In this document: in pieces, positions 61,209-64,000 of the stretch | Position numbering within the stretch: position 1 is the first letter of the stretch | Layout: every line of letters starts with the position of its first letter | From: Pedococcus cremeus | GTDB lineage: Bacteria > Actinomycetota > Actinomycetes > Actinomycetales > Dermatophilaceae | Length of the DNA: 64,000 nucleotides | NCBI RefSeq assembly: GCF_900111375.1 | Contig: NZ_FOHB01000001.1 | Location: 1-64,000 of the forward strand | Direction: 5' to 3' | Program-made: the position numbers and the translations under genes | Notes under the pieces: generated by a model | The model's input: the letters and a program-made list of their open reading frames with translations, nothing else | Told to the model about the DNA's origin: nothing | Databases searched by the model: none

Positions 61209-63956
61209 CTACGCCTTCACCGCGTGGACCTGATCGGGACCGCCAACGGGGATATTGAGCGCCGGCGCGATCGAGACGCCACCGCCGGTGCGCTCAATGA
61301 CGTTAAAGAGGAGAAGTCCGTCCGATCCGCGTTCGCGGGCGCCGCTGGGCGTGAGGTTTGGCAGCACCGCCGTTGGATAGCAGTCGAAGAACTCATCCCC
61401 CCAGATTGCCCCTCCATGGTCAGTCCTCGCCCCCCATCTCGACCAGAGGCGCGAGCCATCGTCACGCCGCTGCATACCGTAAACAGAATGTGGGAGCTCA
61501 GAGAGTGGACCCTCAACGACCTTGTCCCCGGAGCCGAAGCGAAGTCCTACACGAAACCGAGGCTGCTCGTCACCGCGCACGGCCAAGTCGAGCAGACTCC
61601 AACGCTGCGGTGGCTCGTCCGTGCTGAAGGTGGCCATTACCCTGCGCTCGAGGGCGAGGGCCCAGAAACGCAGGTACGCCGCGAGGTTGCTGGGGCTCTC
61701 CACGCCCCAACTCGACGGCTCCGTGTCGAGCCGCATTCGGAACACCGGAAACAACGGGTCGGTGGGGGCTAGGCCCGCTACACGTTCCACCGTCTTCCAG
61801 CGCGCATCAGCCTCAGGGTCAACTGCGCCGTCTCCAACGGCAGGGTAGGTCAATTGATCGAGGAGATCGGCCGTCTCGGTCAGCGTCAACGTGCGGTGGA
61901 GCAGAAGACCGCGAGTTCGCGGAAGGCCGCCAACGCTGGTCGCCGGCTCCATAAACACGTCTCTGACGACGTGCTGGTTTTCGATATCGGTAAGCGGCGG
62001 ATTCAACCACGTCATGAAGGGAGTCGGGCCGGGCCAAAGTCCGCGTCCCCGAGTACCCCGAACCTTCGCTGTCGCCTTGAATGCCCGGCTCTGCAGCACA
62101 GTCGGGGGCGCTGGTTCATCCTCCGACATTGCGTCAAGAACCTGGACCCGCAGAGCTAGGTCCGTCTCGTGGTACTCCTCGAACAGCTTGAGCTGGCTCG
62201 CTGGCATGAGCACGCGACAGACGTCGATGTAACTTCCGCGGTAACCGAACCACCTCTGCATCTGCATCTGGGTGTCAGATGCGGGATCATCGGTCGACCT
62301 CGTGAAGAGTGTTGTGCTCAGGCCTTCGAGCGTAAGACCTCGGCTCATGACGTTGCCAGACACGAAGATGGTGCTCTGGTTCGGCGCGACCCGCCAACCG
62401 TCTTCGATCCGAGACGGTTCGAAGACTGGTCGGTCCGCCGAACGCTGATCACTGTTGATCACCGCGACCTTCGTGGCCGGAATCAGGTCATTGACGATCC
62501 GGACTCGGACATGGTCCCAGTCCAAGTCGGGCCAGACGGGCGTCACACCCTCCTGCGCAGCGACGACTTGGTTTGCCTGCTCGTAGTTGGTCAACCAGGT
62601 GGCCCAGCGGTCGGGGTGCTCGTCCATGTCTCGGACGATTCCGGCGGTGCCGAGGTTCAGGCGTCCATTAGCGATCAGTAAGGTGCCATCTCCGGGCGGA
62701 AGGCCTGATGACCATTCAAGAATTCTGGCCGCAGTGTCGAAATGGGCATCCAGGGCGGCCGACGGGTGCACCAGCATCGACATGACCGGTCCTGCCGCTG
62801 CTTTGGCCTCCAAGGCTGAACCGTAGACATGCGTTGCTGCCTTTGTTGGGCCGACCGCCCCCGAGTCGCGTGCAAGCCTCACAGCGCTAGCGACCAGGAA
62901 CCCGCGGATAGCGTTCGGCAACCGGTCTTCCTCCGGGACCGAATCAATGGGAACGCAAAGTGGTATCGAGCCGAGCGGGGATTTGTAGTAGGCGTCCCCA
63001 CCCGTGTACCAGCCCGGAACACCTTCGTGCACCTTGAAGCTTGGTTCACGCTTCTTGTCATCTCCATGGGAGCCCGGCGTCCTGAGGCAGACCACAAAAT
63101 CAGTCGGCGCCAGCGGGTTGGACGGGTCCTGCAGGAAGTTCGCCTGAGGAGTTGCCGTGTACGCCAAATAGGTAGCGCGAAGTTGCGCGATCGCGGTCCG
63201 GCCCGGGTTCTTCCGCGACTCCCAGAGGTCGACGATGCGTCGGGGCACCTGGCGCTCCTGAAGGCTCGCCCCTGCGGCGAGATCAGCCTCCGCGATGGAC
63301 GAGTCGTCAGCCTCGTCGTCGATCACAAGAAGGTGGAAGGGCCGGTCCAGCCTCTCGACGACCGGGTAGACCACCTCGCGGAGTGTCCGCGCAACCCGTT
63401 CCAGGTGTGACACCTGCTTCATCGCGACAAAGATGATCGGACGGTGGTTGGAAAGGGCGCGGTTAGCCTGTTGCTCGGTCAGCGTATACAAGCCGGGCCC
63501 CGGCGCGCCATCGACGATGCTGTTCGGGTCGGAGACCGGCAACATGACTCGGCGTAGGTGCCGGTCTGTAAACGTGTCAAGCTGATCGAGCAGCCGTTCC
63601 CACGTCTGCAACCAAAGGGCAGTGCGGGTCCCACCGAGTACCACGATCGCATCCAGTCCAGCGTCGAGAGATTTCGCGACCACGGCGAGCATCGAGGCCG
63701 TCTTTCCCGACTGCACCGCGCCCATCACGACCCCTCGCCTTTCGCCGGACCGTTCTTCGTCGACCGCAGGGGGCGGGGCATTTACTAGGATGCAACGCTC
63801 GACGATGAAAGAGGCGTCCGCGTCGATGACCTTTCGGCTCTGATACCCGACCTTATCGGCCAAGACTGCGTCGTAGCGGCTCCACCAAGTCTCCTTCGAA
63901 GAAGGCTCTGCAATCCAGATGTGCTGAGGGGCGCCGTGGCTCACACCCGAACTCAT
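61209..63956 (-). CDS. Z1 domain P-loop ATPase of a restriction-like defence module
   Basis: 915 residues, family length. The Walker A is VVMGAVQSGKTASMLAVVAK (about 76-95). Walker B is LLVIDDEADDSSIAEADLA (about 210-222), followed by ATYLAYTATPQANFLQDPSN, a SF2-like motif III, and VSGNVMSRGLTLEGLSTTLF then QMQMQRWFGYRG (about 535-570), the Z1 signature. Z1 proteins are helicase-like ATPases thought to drive DNA remodelling for an associated nuclease, here DUF4420 right downstream. The ATG at 63956 overlaps the stop of a further upstream gene (ATGA), so the operon continues beyond the window. Confidence 0.9.
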   Translation of the reverse strand: MSSGVSHGAPQHIWIAEPSSKETWWSRYDAVLADKVGYQSRKVIDADASFIVERCILVNAPPPAVDEERSGERRGVVMGAVQSGKTASMLAVVAKSLDAGLDAIVVLGGTRTALWLQTWERLLDQLDTFTDRHLRRVMLPVSDPNSIVDGAPGPGLYTLTEQQANRALSNHRPIIFVAMKQVSHLERVARTLREVVYPVVERLDRPFHLLVIDDEADDSSIAEADLAAGASLQERQVPRRIVDLWESRKNPGRTAIAQLRATYLAYTATPQANFLQDPSNPLAPTDFVVCLRTPGSHGDDKKREPSFKVHEGVPGWYTGGDAYYKSPLGSIPLCVPIDSVPEEDRLPNAIRGFLVASAVRLARDSGAVGPTKAATHVYGSALEAKAAAGPVMSMLVHPSAALDAHFDTAARILEWSSGLPPGDGTLLIANGRLNLGTAGIVRDMDEHPDRWATWLTNYEQANQVVAAQEGVTPVWPDLDWDHVRVRIVNDLIPATKVAVINSDQRSADRPVFEPSRIEDGWRVAPNQSTIFVSGNVMSRGLTLEGLSTTLFTRSTDDPASDTQMQMQRWFGYRGSYIDVCRVLMPASQLKLFEEYHETDLALRVQVLDAMSEDEPAPPTVLQSRAFKATAKVRGTRGRGLWPGPTPFMTWLNPPLTDIENQHVVRDVFMEPATSVGGLPRTRGLLLHRTLTLTETADLLDQLTYPAVGDGAVDPEADARWKTVERVAGLAPTDPLFPVFRMRLDTEPSSWGVESPSNLAAYLRFWALALERRVMATFSTDEPPQRWSLLDLAVRGDEQPRFRVGLRFGSGDKVVEGPLSELPHSVYGMQRRDDGSRLWSRWGARTDHGGAIWGDEFFDCYPTAVLPNLTPSGARERGSDGLLLFNVIERTGGGVSIAPALNIPVGGPDQVHAVKA

Positions 63957-64000
63957 CCGGTGTGCACCGACACGAGGTCACCGAGGCCAGACGCACCAAA
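63953..64000 (-). CDS. C-terminal end of the next upstream gene of the Z1 operon
   Basis: Partial; 15 codons before a TGA that overlaps the Z1 ATG (ATGA). The visible end reads FGASGLGDLVSVHTG. In published Z1 operons the gene at this place is usually a MORC/HSP90-like ATPase or a DNA methylase; too little is visible to tell. Confidence 0.5.
   Translation of the reverse strand, partial: FGASGLGDLVSVHTG

Noticed and set aside
49618-64000. BREX or classical type I restriction system
   Set aside because: No PglZ, BrxC, HsdM or HsdS-like genes are present in the window.
1-64000. CRISPR array, tRNA or rRNA genes
   Set aside because: No regular repeat-spacer pattern and no cloverleaf-like or rRNA sequence was seen; the Cas4-like nuclease is part of the DruE operon, not a cas locus.

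Overview
High-GC chromosomal DNA of an actinobacterium. The mix of homogentisate catabolism, large ATP-dependent LuxR/STAND regulators, DUF222/HNH and MDMPI-type proteins, and the density of the octamer GTATGCCG suggest a member of Micrococcales, perhaps Intrasporangiaceae. That placement is inference and no 16S rRNA is present. No tRNA, rRNA or CRISPR array was seen.

Layout. 1-5 kb: start of a DUF222/HNH gene running off the left edge, a secreted amidase with VCBS repeats, a DUF2254 membrane protein and a SRPBCC protein. 5-12 kb: an amidohydrolase/MIP18 pair divergent from an IclR regulator, a LysR/MFS exporter pair, an aldo-keto reductase and an exported protein. 12-19.8 kb: a compact homogentisate operon (fumarylacetoacetase, an unknown 291-aa protein, homogentisate dioxygenase, an FAD monooxygenase, an MHS transporter) behind a LysR regulator. 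20-28.6 kb: VOC protein, MMPL transporter, an ECF41 sigma factor with its epimerase partner and a visible ECF41-type promoter, an MFS-Lnt fusion and a DUF429 protein. 28.9-38.5 kb: alpha/beta hydrolase, LuxR ATPase regulator, two genes sharing an upstream 20-bp motif, a two-component system, an MDMPI protein and small membrane proteins. 38.6-49.6 kb: DUF4236 protein, secreted protein, XRE/NB-ARC regulator, NERD protein, a three-gene GNAT/DUF2306/DUF4386 operon and a MalT-like regulator preceded by a broken DUF429 copy.

49.6-64 kb is a minus-strand defence island with visibly lower GC. It holds two modules separated by a decayed IS481-type remnant. The first is a Druantia type III-like unit (1018-aa DruH-like protein and 1784-aa DUF1998 helicase, DruE-like) continued by a Cas4/AddB-type PD-(D/E)XK nuclease and a small HNH-N-like protein in overlapping frames. 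The second is a Z1 ATPase plus DUF4420 nuclease module whose upstream partner runs off the right edge.

The strongest non-gene signal is GTATGCCG. I count about 38 exact copies on both strands where roughly two are expected, many inside genes, and five placed as inverted pairs forming long hairpins, mostly at gene ends. It is depleted in the defence island. This is the pattern of a DNA-uptake-type sequence (as in Neisseria and Haemophilus) or another genome-wide architectural motif.
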